The notes under the pieces were generated by a model, which was not told the DNA's origin, searched no databases, and saw only the letters and a program-made list of their open reading frames with translations. Positions 1-12,154 of a DNA stretch of 64,000 bases are shown here, one piece after another. Position numbers and translations under genes: made by a program. The stretch's first letter is position 1, and each line of letters opens with the position of its first letter. This DNA is from Heliocidaris erythrogramma (Eukaryota; Echinodermata; Echinoidea; Camarodonta; Echinometridae), in the NCBI GenBank assembly GCA_025617745.1, contig CM046871.1, positions 34,397,294-34,461,293 of the forward strand, given 5' to 3'.

Positions 1-1480
1 AAAATTTAGCATGTCTAGTTTTATTTTCCTTTAGCAATCAATGATGAAAATATCTAGATTGATTTTCCCCCTTTTAATGCGCATGATAATCAATTCTCCA
101 TCTGCTTGAGTTTCCCTCAAAATGTCCTCTTGCATACAACTCGATTTTAATCTAGACATCGAAGAAGAAGGATCGCAATATTCAACATGACATTTTGTTG
201 TAGCAAATCATCAGACCGCTTGTCTCACGAGACAATTACGTCAAAGGTAAGAGGGGAAAAACTCAACTCTTTAAATAAATACTGCAATTGCGTGCATGCT
301 ATCAAATATGCGTCGGCGTGTACGGTGAGGAGCCGACTGGGAGCGGGGGAACCTCTCGATGTGTAAAGACCTCTAAGTTTAATGCGTGATCATGCCATTT
401 TCAATATAATATAGATTCGTTATGTTAAAAGAAGAATACGAATGCAAACATGAAAGAAACTATTCAGCTCTTGCGATAATCATTTTCACTGAAAAAAATC
501 TTATATCAATTCAATAATGTATCAGTAGTATTTCGGAGATTAAAGTATGTTGATAACATAAAGTATTCATTTTGCTTTCACAAAACCCTTTGATTAAAAA
601 AAAAAATGTTATATTGATTTAGCATCAAAACTGATTCAGACATGCTGTGCAAAATCCATTCAACTCTATCATTAAGGTTAACATTTTCTTCATTCCATTT
701 CATTTATCGCGGTCAAGTATGGCAATATATATACAGTATATATAAATAATTTTTCGTGTATAGGTTTGGTTATGAAACTAGGAAATCGAGTGGTCTCGAA
801 AACAAAGGCACGTACGTACCTCTTTAAAGCGTTCTACCTCACTATCCCCACCCCCTCTCTCTCTTTCTCTCTTCCTCTTCCCCCCTTCTCTCTCGATTGA
901 AGACTGTCGAAAATAGATGACTTCTTGGCCTATTTGAAAGAAAAAAAAACACAATTATTGTTAACAAGTATTACTCATAATTATACAAATGATGACAGTG
1001 ATAATTAGCACTTAAAACCTACATCAATAACGATATACTTGGGAATGTAGTCAGCAATGCCCCCTTGCCCTCTTTCTGGGCCCCATGCAGTACCATGAAT
1101 ACAGTAATTACCGATTTGTTCATCCTGTGTGATCGAACAGGGCTCAGTAAACTCGTGATGGAAAGTCATGGAAATTTAATTCAGGTCAAATAAACTCATT
1201 ATGACGCTCTGTCACGACTGCCACGATTGATTGCAAATTGAATATTTTATTTGCGTAACATTCTACTGAACAAGAAATACTTTAGACAATCCGAAGGTCT
1301 CATCACTTCTTGTGTAACATGCATGCCCAACGCAAATAAACAGTAATTTTTTACATTCATGTTGAACTCTGTAATCAAATCGAAATGTGTACCCGTTTTG
1401 CTGCCCTTTTTCTATATTATCTGATATTATTATTGCTGTACGTGTAAATCTCTGCATAAATCATCTTCTCTTTCTGTCTT
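1..1480. other. AT-rich intergenic DNA, no gene seen
   Basis: No open frame here resembles a protein I recognise. The only structured part is a short CT-rich microsatellite near 848-893. A poly(A) run is present near 597-606. Confidence 0.6.
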
Positions 1481-1692
1481 AAACCCGGCTCACACGAAGC
1501 ATCATGTGCTGACGAAAGGACCCCCTCAGTGACTTGTATGGCCTTTTGCGCGTCATGAAAGCGTGATATCGTTTAGAAAGTCATTGCGAAATGAACAACG
1601 CAAGCAATGATTTAATATAGATTGGCGCATGGGTTAGTGGTCTTCACAGGCTCGATTGACGCAATCGAAATAACGCCTAGTGTGAACCGGGT
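1481..1692 (+). mobile_element. MITE family A, copy 1
   Basis: The element starts with AAACCCGGCTCACACGA and ends with TGTGAACCGGGTT, an imperfect terminal inverted repeat. Its interior (a GCGCGTCAT word, a GATATCGTTT word, then CACAGGCTCGATTGACGCA) recurs at 9.1-9.4, 9.48-9.71, 55.56-55.79 and 58.42-58.61 kb. No coding capacity is visible, so it is a non-autonomous DNA element. The superfamily is not assigned. Confidence 0.8.
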
Positions 1693-2059
1693 TCTCTCTC
1701 TTCCCCTCATCTTCTATCTCTCCCCATATATAATTCTTGGTCTTCTCCTCTTTTTTTCACACACCGAATACCATTGTGTCCTCATTCATTTACATGGCTG
1801 GCACTCGTAACACTATAATATGGAATCAGAAACCCAATCAATGTAATTATAGTGAATTATGTTTACCTTTCCGTGTGTAATTTTCCCTTATGTATTGCAC
1901 TTTTTAATAAGCTTTGTGTTTTATATGTTTACATTTTCTGTATGTTGTATATCGATGTAACGTTTTAGCTTTGTATAAATACTGTTCGATTCAGCTCTCG
2001 GACTGTGATGCGATATTTTTCTTTAATAAAGCATACCATTATCATAATTATATATGAAC

Positions 2060-2410
2060 GGGGGGGGGGGGGGGGGGGAGTACTCCTTTTTCCGAAGGTG
2101 CATAATTTCGAAGGTTCGTAATTTCGAAAATGGAATAATTCCGAACATGAAAAAGGGTTCATAATTCCGAAAACGAAGTAGGGTTCATACTTCCGAAATG
2201 AGAAAAGGGTTCATAATTCCGAAAGGTTCGTAATTCCGAAAAGGCAATACAGTCCTATATAACTTTTCGAAATTACGAACCATTGGAAATATGAACCCTT
2301 TTTTCATTTTCGGAAATGTGAACCCTATTTCATTTTCGGAATTACGGACCGTCGGAGTAACGAACCCTCGGAAATACGAACTTTCGGAGAAACGATCCTT
2401 CGGAAAAACG
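2060..2410. mobile_element. Foldback element with TTCGGAAT-type repeats, preceded by poly(G)
   Basis: A run of 19 G (2060-2078) is followed by sequence built from short alternating words such as ATTCCGAA, TTTCGAA and GGTTCATA. The left half carries ATTCCGAA words and the right half their complements TTCGGAAT, so the two halves can fold on each other. The ends are TTTTTCCGAAGG (near 2086) and CCTTCGGAAAAACG (to 2410). The origin is unknown. Confidence 0.6.
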
Positions 2411-3355
2411 ACATGTAACCATTATGAGCAGCATACGAAAGCTCATCGATGATCTATGTAGTTCTCCAGGACTGAAGGAATTCAACTACAGAAGAAAAAG
2501 AAGGCCTTTATTGTAGGTGACGGAGGTTCCATGAGCTTGCAGGGTAGTAATGTTTAAAGGTACATGCGTTTATTACATATTCATTTTGGGTGCATTAAAT
2601 ACATGCATGCATACGAAGAGTTTGGTTTCAAAACATGCTACATCCATGAAACCAAGTTCTGAGAAAAACAAAAAAATTAAATTCTCCTATTTTGCATTAT
2701 CGACTGGATGTGAAACTCGGTCCAATTCTATCACTGTCTAATGGGATAGTAAAATTACTCTTTGACAATAAAAAAAGAAAGAAAAAGAAAAATATCCAGG
2801 TGCGTTAATTTTTAAAGTGAATCAAATACTTTCTTTTTAAAGGTTACGGATGTAATGTTTACGGTCAGTTGAGGAAACAGTTTTCACCTTTCGCTCAGTG
2901 CATTTATTATTATTATTTTATTTTATTTTTTAATTTAATTAATTTTTTTTTTTTTTTGGGGGGGGGGCGGTGGTGGAGTGGGGTTATTTTTGTTTTCTTG
3001 GGTATATTGTTGTCATTGAAGCGCCAATTGCACATGACAAGCATATTTAACCGAAAATGAGTGTGTGTCTTTATTACTGTATGATTACAAATTACCTGTG
3101 TTCTCGAGCATCACCTTGACAGATAATAGCGTAGCCAGAATTGTTGTACAGGGGGGGGGGGGGGGGGCAGACGGGATGGGAGTTGGTGACACAAAAATCA
3201 CATAGTTTAAGGGTATGGCTATAGGGTTAAGGTCTTGACCACTAAGTTCCGTTTTTTTAGCGAATGAACAGGGGGATATATACCCCCCCCCCCCGTGCCT
3301 CCTGGCTACGTCTGGGTTGGCAGATGTTCAATGTTTACATAGAGAGACACAAACA

Positions 3356-3494
3356 GGGGAGCGTTTCATCAAGTGTTTTGTCAGTGATTTTTACTGACAA
3401 ATTTGCTCTCAGCCAATCAGATGCAAAGATTTCAGTAGCTTATAACAGTTGTCGGTAATTATCACTGCGAAAAAAACTTGATGAAACGCTCCCC
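3356..3494 (+). mobile_element. MITE family B, copy 1
   Basis: A 139-bp element bounded by GGGGAGCGTTTCATCAAG and its inverted complement CTTGATGAAACGCTCCCC. The interior carries the conserved words TTTGCTCTCAGCCAATCAGA and TTTCAGTAGCTTATAACAG. Further copies lie at 9.80, 35.77, 38.78, 50.58 and 56.36 kb. It is non-coding. Confidence 0.85.
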
Positions 3495-4469
3495 AGGACA
3501 CATTCTAGACCATGGCCTTTAAAAAAAATCTGTTTATACAAAATGTTTGCTGTGCGTCAGCGAACAGTTTGGATTTGTAAATCGATCATCTTTATTCCGT
3601 GTATATGTTCTATGCGACCGTCTAAAAATAGCGAAGCCATACTGTGTCGATTCGATTGAACACAATCCTTCTGCAGCGTATTAAATTAATGTGTTATATC
3701 GTTAAGATCTTAATGGCAATATTAATCATAAAACTAATATTTTGTAGAATGAATATTAGCTATAAAATTAAACATTTTATTCTACCATGATCTTCAGTTA
3801 GTAATTATGGTATATTTTTTTGTAATACAGGATTTCCCATCCATTCGAACACTTTTAAATTCAATTTCATGCTTTTTTCCATTTAATTTCGTCTCGAAAC
3901 TTCGTGATCTTGCACATCTTATGGTCAATTTCTTCTTTAGTCTTTCATTTTTCGAACTTTGACGAAACAATTTCATCATATTACATCATACTTCGTCGAA
4001 GTCAAATCAATTTTGTCATCCCAGGCTGCCATTTGCATGAACCAATTTCGTCAATTTGCAATTAATTTTGTCGAAACTTCTTTTCTTTCAATTTCGATAA
4101 CTTTTATTTGATTTGTTGTCATGACATTTGACAAAACATCCATTAAAGTAAAAAGGGTTGTGTTTACTTATTTTCTTCATACATCTTATTCAGTAAATGA
4201 GGAGGCATAGATTGACTGTGAAAAGGTGTTTGTTTTGTCCTTTGGATGGTTTTAGGGTGCGTTCAAGCAATTTTTGAAACTAGAATCACAAACATGAATC
4301 ACGATACAAAACGTCGTTTTAAAACACTGTTTCTTGTGGAGAGCAATCCATGCAATTTCACGTCAACGCTGATTCTCGCTCAAATGAAGCTTCGCATTTG
4401 CGCAGTTATACTGCGCAGTTTGACCCAAGAAGGAAAGGTCAATTTTCCTTCTTCGTTATAAATTTTCTT

Positions 4470-5560
4470 CCATCTTCTTCTTTTTCAAAAATGTTTCATT
4501 ATGCTACTCCTTGTTTTTAGCCTTCTATTATCTTTATTCTTATCGCTCGAATGCATTTCAGTTTTCTTTCACACTCTCTTTCTGTCTTTCCTCCTGTAAT
4601 TTCTTATTTCTCTTTCTATCCTTCCTTATGTTTTTCTTTGTTTCTTCCTCCTGTCATCATTTTTTTTTTGCTTCTTGTCGTCATGTTTTCCATATTTTTC
4701 TTCTTTCATCTTTTCTTCTGTCATGAACTTTATCTTTATTCCTTTATCTTCTCCTAGTGTTATTCTTAGTTTTTATCTATCATCTTCTTTTTTTTCTTTA
4801 TGTTTCTTTTTATTCTTTCATTTTTTCATCTTTTATTTCTTGCTTTCCTATGTATCTCTTTATTTTCCTTCTTTCTGTTCTTTTCCTATCTTTTTTATGT
4901 TATTTTTCATTTCTTAGCATTCTTTCTTCTCTTCCTGTCGTTCCTTATTACTTATATCATGATTTGTCTTTATTCTTCTATCATTGTTCCTTTCTATCTT
5001 TCCTTATGTTTTTCTTTGTTTTGATTTTTCTTCTCTTTCTGTCTTTCTTATGTTCTTTATTTCTATCTTTCTTTATATTCTCTTATTATCTCTTCTTATA
5101 TTCCCTTTCAATCTATATATCATCTTTTCTTCATGTCTTTCCTAATGTTATTCTTTGTTTTTATCCAGTATATCATCCTTCTTTTCTTATGTTTGTTTTT
5201 ATTCCTCCCTTCTTTCATCTTTTCATTCATCCTTTCCTATGTATCTCTTTAATGTTTTTTCTTTCCTTCTCTTTCTATCAATCCTGTTTTTTTATTTTTT
5301 TTAATTCTCCATCCATGTTTTTTGGTTAACTTCTTTATAATAATAATACTAATGTTATTCTTTGTATTTATATTCCTTTCATCTTAATTCTATCTTTCCT
5401 TATTTCATCCTTTATTTTGATCCTTCTTTCATCTTCCCTTCTCTCTTTCTTTATCATTTGTCTTTATTCTTCTATCATTTTTTTCTTTCTATCTTCCTTA
5501 TATTATTCTTTGTTTTTATACTAATCTTCTCTCTTTGTTTCTTATGTTTTCCTTTATTAT
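4470..5560. repeat. 1.1-kb pyrimidine-rich low-complexity tract
   Basis: The plus strand is overwhelmingly T and C, made of TTTCTTTC, TTCCTT and TCATCTT words with scattered A and G. Several overlapping open frames of up to 190 codons exist here. They encode only F, L, S, Y and similar residues and are compositional artefacts. Such tracts can adopt triplex (H-DNA) structure. Confidence 0.85.
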
Positions 5561-5639
5561 TTACTAGAGTGATGGCAGAATATTATATCAACATAAATTT
5601 TTTTTTTCGATTTGTAACCCCGACATCATACGTTTGATG

Positions 5640-8510
5640 TAATTTACGGCAATAACAATTAAGTATGATTTGTTCTATCGTTTATGAACATTTTGCCGAT
5701 CCCTTTATTAATGTGGTAATTCTTTTGTTTGTCTTACGGTTTTATTTGTAAAGGTAAAAATTCATCTCCCAAGTCCAACGGCTTACCTAGATATGAGGGG
5801 ATCTGCCCTCCTGTTTACAGGGTTTATCGACTGAATATCATGTTGTTGTTATTATGTCTTTTTGTTTGTTTCGTTGAGCAACGTTTTTTTTATTAATATT
5901 ATTGATCCATGAAAATCCCCAGCGGAAACTATTAATATCTTTTTCACTTTCACAGACGAAATGGGGCTATTAATTTTTCTCCTGTACACTGTAAATTCCC
6001 TCATTACTGTATCGCAAGATTTTCCCACATTCATTACCAAAATTGCCTGTGTGATTCAACTTGTAAAAACACCAATACAGGATGGCTAAGATATTCTGGT
6101 TAAAACGAAACTGAAACGGGGCGGGATTGAGCAAAATAATGTGAGCGTGTTGTAAATTTTTTCTTAAATATATTCATTTATATATTCACAGTCGGTCATA
6201 TTTCCCGTTAAAAGGATTGCCATTTTTGTCATAATTTTATAGAACGGGCACTTGTATTAGCCGTAAAATGTAGAGAGTGTGAGTGGGGGAGGGGCGGGAG
6301 GGAGCCATATATCCGTGATCAGGTTGAAAGTGGAGGGATTTAAAGGGAGGTCATTTTTATTAGTTACAGTATGATAAATTACTTCCTTCCCATTATCCTT
6401 GGTAAAATTAACCTTTCGTTCAACTTTTACATACATTAAAAAAAAAAAGAATTAAGAAACAGACTGAAGAGGAAAAAAAAAATATGATTACGGAAAGTTC
6501 GACAGCGCAATCGAATTCTAAACATGCTAAAATTAAAACCAAAAATATCTACAATAGATTAAAGATCTTTTTTGTGTTTTGATGCAAATTAAAAGTGAAA
6601 TGAATAAAAACAAATCTATATTACACTGAACTAATCGTTGATTAGATCCCTAAATGCATGGAATTACTAGTAGGTCCATACAAAATGTTATACGCCTCTC
6701 TCTTTAATCATTTAATACCAAAGGTCATCATATTTTTAGAACACACAATACGAGGAATCACAAATTTAAGAATATAGCCTACCTATACCTCTCTCTAGAT
6801 ATGAACTGCACTATTAAAGCATATCGATAAGCCTCGACTATTATGTTAACGGAACGCCCCGCCCTCTTTTATATTCTAGTAGATACTAGATCAATAACAA
6901 TTCACCTCGTTAATCAAGGTAATAGGTTCATAGTACGATCGCTTAAGCTTTAATTATCATGCAATGTGACTAGGTGCTTTTATGTACCAATTCCCTTCAC
7001 AATAAGCCACCGTCTGACGTAACGTAATGCTATTCAACGAACAATTTTCCTCGTATAATTCCTCATCACGATGCATTTGACGACGAAATTTAACCATTAG
7101 AAGCACCTCAAAAATTTCCTGATCTATACCTATGTTTGAGCAATATCATACTCTAAAGGACTGTGATATTTTTACGTTTTTATTTTGTGCGATTAATTCA
7201 GAATACATGAACAAACGATGTCTTTCTTTTCCATTTTCTCCCTAAATTTCGCTCGTTCGATTCAGTACGTTGTGTCGCTGCATAAAACGTATACGAGGCC
7301 CGGGGAGACATACGCTCTTGAGCTGGGCCACGTTTATTGAATTAAAGCAGGGTTCGTGTTAGAGATTATTGTTGTAGTTCGATACAATGCCATTTGCGCT
7401 AGTACATTAACGACAATTGCATTTGCAGCCACAAAGGAGAGAAGGGATAACTTGTTTTGTGATAATTCAGTGAATTGTGAATACAAAATAAACATAAAAA
7501 ATAAAGATTACGTGTTATCAGCTTACGCAATATAATTCTATTTCATTATGAGAGTTCAGATAGCTATTTTTAGTGCAGATTTACTGGCGGAATTTTAGGG
7601 GGAAACCGGGGGGGGGGGGGGGGGGGGAACCGAATCTAATTGGCCTTTTATACACAACACAAAGATTTGCCCCTAATTGTCGGAATTTGCCCTCACTCCT
7701 TTTTTTTTTTTACGGGATCCTGCCCCCCAAACATTTGCTGAAGCTAGGATTATACCGAGCTTTGTAAGTGAGGAGTATTGCATAGCATAATTATACACCC
7801 ACACACCATAAAATAAATCATAATAACATCGTATCATATCAAGTACCAACTCATAGAAGTATAATCACTTATGAAAAAAGTGCCGTTTTATGAATTATAA
7901 AATATATCAATTTGTATGAATACAACCCCCCCCCCTCCTCAAGTGGTATCACCGTCAGTGATTTCCGCGTTCCTTGACTGACCAAAACGTCATTTTTATT
8001 CAATAAGAAAATGAACAATGCTGTGCAGCTATACAAACAAAAACGTGTAGAAAGAGTTATTGATTATATATTTTTTTTACTACAAATAACATCTGCACGT
8101 TACCACTGCCGCAAAGCATTTTGTGCAATGTCATCCCGGTAGGCATGATAGAGCCTTTAAGATAATATGTTTACTACAATCTATTTTAACATGTTCAGGG
8201 GGCGATAGTTCAGGGCCGTGTGCCAATGATATCGCAATCAAACTAACCGATTTTAATCTGTTTATTTCCCCCTAAAGAAGTACATGCAGTTTAATTTAAA
8301 GATAATATCATCACCACATTCGTTTTACGATCCAATCCTTCCGATTTTGCAGATTTATTTTAATCATGATTCATCAGTTGATATATTGCCTCCTATCGCA
8401 CATTAGGCATGACATGATCTTTAACTGTGTCCTCCGGTAATCACATGAAATGTTTTAAACGGATCGAATCAATGACGTCAGCAGAACGGATTGTTATTCA
8501 GTCATCATTT
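5640..8510. other. Intergenic DNA, no gene seen
   Basis: I recognise no coding frame, RNA gene or clear inverted-repeat element here. A poly(G) run of about 18 lies near 7610-7627 and a C run near 7925-7935. Confidence 0.5.
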
Positions 8511-8613
8511 GTCACGCTATGTTACAATCATTACACGAGAGACATTATAGGTTAAGACAGTGGAGTAGCTAAACGGGGCGCAGGAGCATATGCCCACCCC
8601 AACCGAATAATAA

Positions 8614-8647
8614 GAGAGGGAGAGAGAGAGAGCGAGAGAGAGAGAGA
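8614..8647. repeat. (GA)n microsatellite
   Basis: A nearly pure GAGA tract. Confidence 0.85.
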
Positions 8648-9089
8648 AACAAAAGGAAATATGAAACGCTGAAAAAAAAATGTTACAACCCCTCACATAC
8701 ATGTATCTTTCTCTCACTCGATGATGCATGTTCGCTTTTAATTTACTGAGTTATTCCAATGCCCTTCGCTTCCCCTTCTTCCCCTTCTTCCCATGACACG
8801 AGTGACCCCCGCCCTCCATACCTTGACCGACTACGCCACTGGACTAACCAATCCGATACTTCAGCAATGGAGTGGTGATGAGCGCCCTCCGTCAGTCTCA
8901 TGAGAGGGTAATGATTTTTGGATATCACAAGACCGCGATAAAAGACCAATGAAAGCAAATTCATTCATAAACTTTATACCACATAATATTCATAACATGT
9001 TAGCAAATATGGTAGCAAAGATAGCAAAATGTATTCATGAAAATGTTAGATCCTGGTTGACTTGCATAGGAACATAACTTTTATTGGTG

Positions 9090-9401
9090 AACTGTGACTC
9101 TAGAGATGCTAGTGCCGGTGGCATACGAGACATCCTCTTGCTGACGTAAATCTGTGTCAGCGACTGGCGCTTGACGTTCCTGCATGTAAAATTGATGCGT
9201 CATTTCGAGTGCGTCAGTACCAGCGTTAATCGAGCCTGTGAAGGCAATTAACCCAATACGCCAGTTACTAAAAGTATTGTTTGCACTGTTTATATTTGCA
9301 GTCACTGTTAAACGATATCATTCTTTCATCACGCGCGAAAGACCGTAACAGTCACTGACGCGGTCCTTATGTCAGCCAATGACACCTCGTGTGAGCCTTG
9401 C
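9090..9401 (-). mobile_element. MITE family A, copy 2 (inverted, imperfect ends)
   Basis: The segment AATCGAGCCTGTGAAGGCAA, then ATACGCCAGTTACTAAA and CGATATCATTCTTTCATCACG, is the reverse complement of the interior of the 1481-1692 and 9480-9710 copies. It closes with CCTCGTGTGAGCC. The left boundary is not clear. Confidence 0.65.
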
Positions 9402-9479
9402 GTTGAATCAATAATTGTCTTAATTCATAGCCTTCATTAACGTAGGTAATAACGCAATCCAAACTGAGTTTGATGCTTC

Positions 9480-9710
9480 TTGGCTCACATGCACGAAGCC
9501 CCATTTGCTAACCTTAGGACAGCGTCAGTGACTTATACGGTCTTTTGCGAGTCATTTAAAAGTGATACTGTTTTTGAAAAAGTGATTACAAAATGAAAAG
9601 TGCAGACAATACTTTCAATAACTGGCGTATGTGTTGAATTGCCTTCACAGGCTCCATTAGCGCAGGTACTGACGCAATCAAATTGACGCGTCTCGTGAGC
9701 CATGCTTTAA
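9480..9710 (+). mobile_element. MITE family A, copy 3, with partial copies on each side
   Basis: It begins GGCTCACATGCACGAAG and ends near TCTCGTGAGCCATGC. It contains the family words AATACTTTCAATAACTGGCG and TTCACAGGCTCC. Shorter pieces of the same family (AACGCAATCCAAACTGA near 9450 and AATGCAATCAAAATGACGC near 9747) flank it, so the 9.1-9.78 kb region is a small cluster. Confidence 0.7.
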
Positions 9711-9801
9711 TTCTTAGCCTTCTTGGACGTTGATAATAATGCAATCAAAATGACGCATCGTGTTCAATGGGCGTATGTTGGATTAAACAGGGCGTACAAC
9801 T

Positions 9802-9938
9802 GGGGGCGTTTCATCAAGTGTCTTGTCGGTGATTTTTACCTACAAATTTGCTCTCAGCCAATCAGATACAAGAATTTCAGTAGCTTATAACAGTTATTGC
9901 AACTTGTAATTGATGGCAAGTTTTATGAAACAGGGCCC
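9802..9938 (+). mobile_element. MITE family B, copy 2
   Basis: It begins GGGGGCGTTTCATCAAGTG and contains TTTGCTCTCAGCCAATCAGA. It ends in TTTTATGAAACAGGGCCC, a diverged right terminus shared with the 50.58-kb copy. Confidence 0.8.
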
Positions 9939-10452
9939 TGATAGCTGGAAATAGGAATGTACAATGTTTAAAATTGCTTGATGTCTACTGAACATGCTAA
10001 AAGGTACTAGCCCGCATTGCTCGATTCCCTTTCAGATCTTAAAATTGAACGTCTTTGGTGTAATCTCGTGGAGTAGGATGGGTCCATATATTTCATAATA
10101 TATCACTGCGGGTTGCATTTAAAATAGTTTTATAATCAAAATCTCTTGTACGGCGGGCAATAGAAGGCTTGTACAAAACACTATGTTCAAAACTGAATAT
10201 GAAATTTAATAGAAAACGAGACATGATTACAGAGTCGAACCCTGCTATACATGGCGTCGTTGAGAAAGAGTTAAATGAGAGACACGATAGTTTTCAGAGG
10301 CCGCGGCGGCGACGCCGGCATAGTGCACGTGATTGTTGCGAGATGCAAATAAAATCATGATGATCGACTAAGGATGATATCGTGAATTTATGAGTTGCAT
10401 AGTCATTTAAATTGTCAATAAAGAGACATAAATATAATCAGGATAAAGAGAC

Positions 10453-10454
<2 letters not shown>

Positions 10455-10483
<29 letters not shown>

Positions 10484-10578
10484 GCGCGCGCGCGCATGAA
10501 GGGAGAAAAGAGAAAAAAAAGGAAAAGACATAAGATACATTTTATTTATTGGCTTCAAAATGTTTTCAAGGAGTGAGG

Positions 10579-10609
<31 letters not shown>

Positions 10610-10655
10610 AGAGAGAGAGGGGGGGGGGGGGAGAGAGGGAGAGAGAGAGCACATG
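10455..10655. repeat. (GA)n-rich tracts with G run
   Basis: Two GAGA tracts (about 10459-10484 and 10578-10650). The second is interrupted by a run of about 12 G. Confidence 0.85.
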
Positions 10656-11505
10656 AAGGGACGGACAAAGAGAAATAATTATTAGGGGGAAAAACTAGAA
10701 CAGAAATTGTAATAGGCTTCAACAATTTTGCCTCGACATTTTCATCGTGGTTTGGATGAGACAGTTCCTATTCTCTTATCGATTTTTCCCGACCCCTTGG
10801 GTTTTACGATAAGGCACTTTGCAGCGACATTGTTGCATCACGATGCAGAGACAGAGATGGGAGATAAACTAGCTTTACGACGGTATACCTTTCATGTACC
10901 GCCGGTGATAGGGGACGCACCGCTATCATGGCTATCGAGACACTGCGAATGAGCGAAAATATTTCATCGCAATTTGTGCGTGTGTGTTTGGGCGTGTATG
11001 TGTTTTTCAATGAAAGAAAGTCCGGGGCTTTTAATATTTTTTGTAGAACTTTAAACTCTAAAGGCCTGCTTAAAGTATCTATAAAGAGCCCTTCCCCCGT
11101 CCCTGCCCGATCCCGCCCCCAGGCACAACGCATTATCGTGATCATTGCATGATGAGAATGTAAAGCAAACAAATTTTTAAATGTATGATATTTAAAGATA
11201 TATGAAAATAATAAAAGGCCATCACGCTTACCATATTTAAGAGCGCTTTTTAATACATAACGTTTATGCCATTTTCCTTTTATAGGAGTGTCTAGATTCG
11301 CTGCTATTTTCACACTCCTCAGCATACATTCTATCAAATTTTATCCTTCTTCTATCTCTAATTAGTAATGACAAGAACAAGACCACAAAATCATAAGTTG
11401 TCCGTACCAATTCATTACAATGCACACACTTCTAATGTTCTTATTCAACATGTTCAAAAAGCATATTGTTGTATTTTCTCTAAATTCATCACAGTTACAT
11501 GCTTT

Positions 11506-12151
11506 ATGCCCCATTTACATTTGGTCTACGATCATCGTAGGGTGACCGTAAACTGATCGTATCCCTCTGATCTCCCTGGGGTGGCATACGACGATCGTAC
11601 GATTTTCGTACGGATTCACGGTCTCCGTAGCCTCTACGATTTTGTTTAGCGCGGAGTTATACAAATTTTTCAAAATCGTAGGATCGTAGCCCTTAGAAAC
11701 ATCGTAGGTGGCATCGTACGATCAGCGCAGGGTCATTGTGCGGAGGCCTTGCGCTGATCATGCAGAGAGCGTACGATTTTTTTTCAACAGGGGAGCAAAA
11801 AAGCATCGTAAAGAAATCGTAAGATCGTAAGGTATCCGCACGATCATCGCACAGCCTCTGTACGGAAATCGCACGATCTCTGTACGGTTTCCGTGAATAT
11901 GTTACTGTAACCGCGCAGAAATCGCACGATCTCCCTACGACCTCCGTACAATCTCTGTACGATCTCCGTACAGCCTCTGTACGGATTTGTCTTTGGTCCC
12001 TCTACGATGCCCAGTACATGAAATCGCACGATGACCGTAAATAATGTAAACATTACCGTAGCCCGTAGCCACCTACGATGTCCCCCAAATCGCAAGGAAA
12101 ATCGTAGACTAATCCATCGTACGATGACCGTAGCAAATGTAAACTAGGCAT
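11506..12151. mobile_element. 646-bp inverted-repeat element rich in CGTACGAT words
   Basis: The left end TATGCCCCATTTACATTTGG pairs imperfectly with the right end, whose complement reads AATGCCTAGTTTACATTTGC. Between them the sequence is saturated with short words such as ATCGTACGATC, CTCCGTACG, TCTGTACGG and ATCGTAGG in both orientations. The word density is far above the surrounding AT-rich DNA. No coding frame resembles a transposase. It is best read as a non-autonomous DNA transposon with internally amplified subterminal motifs. Confidence 0.6.
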
Positions 12152-12154
12152 TAA

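Noticed and set aside
4757..5329. 190-codon plus-strand frame
   Set aside because: It consists of F, L, S, Y and C from a pyrimidine-rich tract with no domain; overlapping frames look the same.
10804..11337. 177-codon minus-strand frame
   Set aside because: Longest non-repeat frame in the first 20 kb, but it has no motif, no recognised similarity, no splice context and ordinary non-coding composition.
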